Shown here: piece by piece, positions 15,379 to 16,173 of the stretch
Layout: each line of letters starts with the position of its first letter
Position numbering within the stretch: the first letter of the stretch is position 1
Assembly: GCA_938015605.1 (NCBI GenBank)
Contig: CALLPO010000107.1
Span: 1-16,173 of the forward strand
DNA length: 16,173 nt
From: an uncultured Candidatus Altimarinota bacterium
Lineage (GTDB): Bacteria > Patescibacteriota > Gracilibacteria > BD1-5 > UBA6164
Direction: 5' to 3'
The notes under the pieces: generated by a model
What the model was told of the DNA's origin: nothing
Database searches by the model: none
What the model saw: the letters and a program-made list of their open reading frames with translations, nothing else
Translations under genes and position numbers: made by a program

Positions 15379-15834
15379 ATGCTAAAAAGGAATAAATATG
15401 CAGAGTCTCTAGCTTGAATTATCATCTGAGTTTTTATTCTTTCACTTGTAATTCTTGGAATTTGAAAACTTTTGTCACACTCAAATGATCTTATCTGATC
15501 ATATAAAGATTCTATTAATCTCAGGATTCTAAAAAATAATTTATCACATATTTTATTAAAAACTGATACCTCAAATGTATTAGAAAATCAAGTATTCTAT
15601 ATTCATAAAAACACTTCTATTCCAGGCAATTTTACATTTGATGTATATACTTGAAGTACAAATGCTAGATATAAATACATTGATGTTAAATGAAATCACA
15701 TTGCTCAAGGTGATCTTGCAACATTTGAAAAAGATATCTATGCTCGTTTCCTTTATATTCAGAGAGAAGACACTGCTTTAAATTCACAAAATCAAGTAAT
15801 CAGAGCGAGTATAAAAAAGCTTATAAAAAAATAA
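15379..15834 (+). CDS. Prepilin-like protein (PilV-type N-terminus)
   Basis: 151 aa, stop TAA 15832-15834; five or so TGA are read as Gly. The N-terminus, MLKRNKYAESLAGIIIGVFILSL, resembles the ESLVAIIIL stretch of PilV/GspI-type minor pilins: a basic leader, Glu9, then one hydrophobic helix (about 11-31). The peptidase site is not canonical (no Gly or Ala before the expected position), so processing is uncertain. The rest (about 32-151) is a small soluble domain with TFDVYTGS and YKYIDVKGN, suggestive of beta strands, and no known motif. It is divergent from the two other prepilin-like genes through a shared promoter region, supporting one pilus system. Its last codons, coding KKLIKK-stop, are the left arm of the terminator palindrome. 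Confidence 0.8.
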
Positions 15835-15866
15835 TCCAAATTGGATTATTTTTTTATAAGCTTTTT
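15814..15866. terminator. Perfect 26-bp inverted repeat, bidirectional terminator overlapping both CDS ends
   Basis: Arms 15814-15839 and 15841-15866 are exact reverse complements around a single central A at 15840. The long hairpin contains A and T tracts on both sides and the stop codons of both convergent genes (15832-15834 plus; 15846-15848 minus). Both genes therefore end in the same encoded peptide, KKLIKK. Confidence 0.85.
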
Positions 15867-16173
15867 CTTAATCATAGATTTTTTTTTCTTCTTTTCAAGC
15901 ATTTGATTGAAGTCTTGTATTAATCACATAGAGAAATAAAACAAACTTATTCAAACTAGTAGTCATGCTAATCAGAAAAAATGTTCCGAAATAATCAATA
16001 TAATAAAAGTTAAACTCACAGGTAATTCAAGGAAACTTGAAACAATTTTTGGGTTAAGATAATAGGCTTCAATCATATGAATTACAACTATTAATGCTAC
16101 TATTGAGATTAAAACCATTGGGTCACCATAGGTAATATATGCAACTAACATTATTGGAATTGAAGAAAGTATT
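15846..16173 (-). CDS. AI-2E family transporter (C-terminal part; start beyond window)
   Basis: 108 residues are visible, frame open to the right edge, TAA at 15846-15848. The sequence has the features of the last membrane segments of AI-2E/PerM family exporters: IPIMLVAYITYGDPMVLISI, then IHMIEAYYLNPKIVSSFLEL (the conserved E..x..PKI stretch), PVSLTFIILIISEHFFGLAGLLVGI and a final helix. The C-terminus is a basic tail (QMLEKKKKSMIKKKLIKK). Family members are 8-TM proteins of about 350 aa with reported roles in autoinducer-2 export or Na+/H+ exchange, so the substrate stays open. TGA serves as Gly in GLAGLL and other places. It converges on the prepilin gene across the shared terminator. Confidence 0.85.

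Noticed and set aside
1..16173. UGA as tryptophan (code 4) or widespread pseudogenes/frameshifts
   Set aside because: TGA positions align with invariant glycines in several families and frames stay open to TAA or TAG at normal lengths, which decay or Trp decoding cannot explain.

Overview
The window comes from an AT-rich bacterium that reads UGA as glycine (genetic code 25). This fits the Patescibacteria/CPR lineages Absconditabacteria (SR1) or Gracilibacteria. The proof is internal. Read conventionally, most genes break into fragments at in-frame TGA. With TGA as Gly, they become full-length proteins, and the TGA codons fall on invariant glycines: the FtsE Walker A (GHSGSGKT) and SGGEKQR signature, the glycine-rich linker of a J-protein, the Walker A of a VirD4-like ATPase, and the NhaP motif WGSLRGALAL. 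Every gene ends in TAA or TAG, none in TGA. I cannot tell the two phyla apart from this window.

Layout. 1-1074 (+) is the 3' part of a SAM-dependent methyltransferase, convergent with a short DnaJ-like protein (1078-1782, -). A divergent promoter region separates dnaJ from a secreted Asn/Tyr-rich protein (1851-2534, +), followed by a possible 32-aa ORF and a terminator. ftsE (2720-3403, -) and a CPA1/NhaP Na+/H+ antiporter (3472-5637, -) lie back to back. Divergent from the antiporter is a P-protein/ArsB-NhaD type permease (5873-7357, +). A VirD4/TraD-like DNA-translocation ATPase (7422-9938, -) faces it across a terminator.

9939-10216 is a non-coding region rich in inverted repeats. It leads two small membrane-protein genes (10217-10763, +) that use no UGA codons; the second has an unusually strong Shine-Dalgarno. 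Then come a rubredoxin-superoxide reductase fusion (10771-11223, -), a Pol-beta-type nucleotidyltransferase (11309-12037, +), a CorC/HlyC (CNNM) membrane protein (12074-13369, -), and a type IV prepilin locus. The prepilin locus has two minus-strand genes (13445-14611 and 14614-15240) and one divergent plus-strand gene (15379-15834). The window closes inside an AI-2E family transporter (15846-end, -).

How the parts fit. The content is envelope-centred: ion homeostasis (two antiporter families side by side, CorC/HlyC), cell division (FtsE), a type IV pilus/competence-type prepilin cluster, a DNA-pumping ATPase, a secreted low-complexity protein and one oxygen-defence enzyme. Most convergent gene pairs are closed by symmetric hairpins flanked by A and T tracts that can stop transcription from both sides. 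Candidate sigma70-like promoters mostly have a 16-bp spacer. Three promoters around the pilin locus share one sequence, CTTTACAAA-N13-TAAAAT. I see no rRNA, tRNA, CRISPR array, insertion sequence or phage structural gene.
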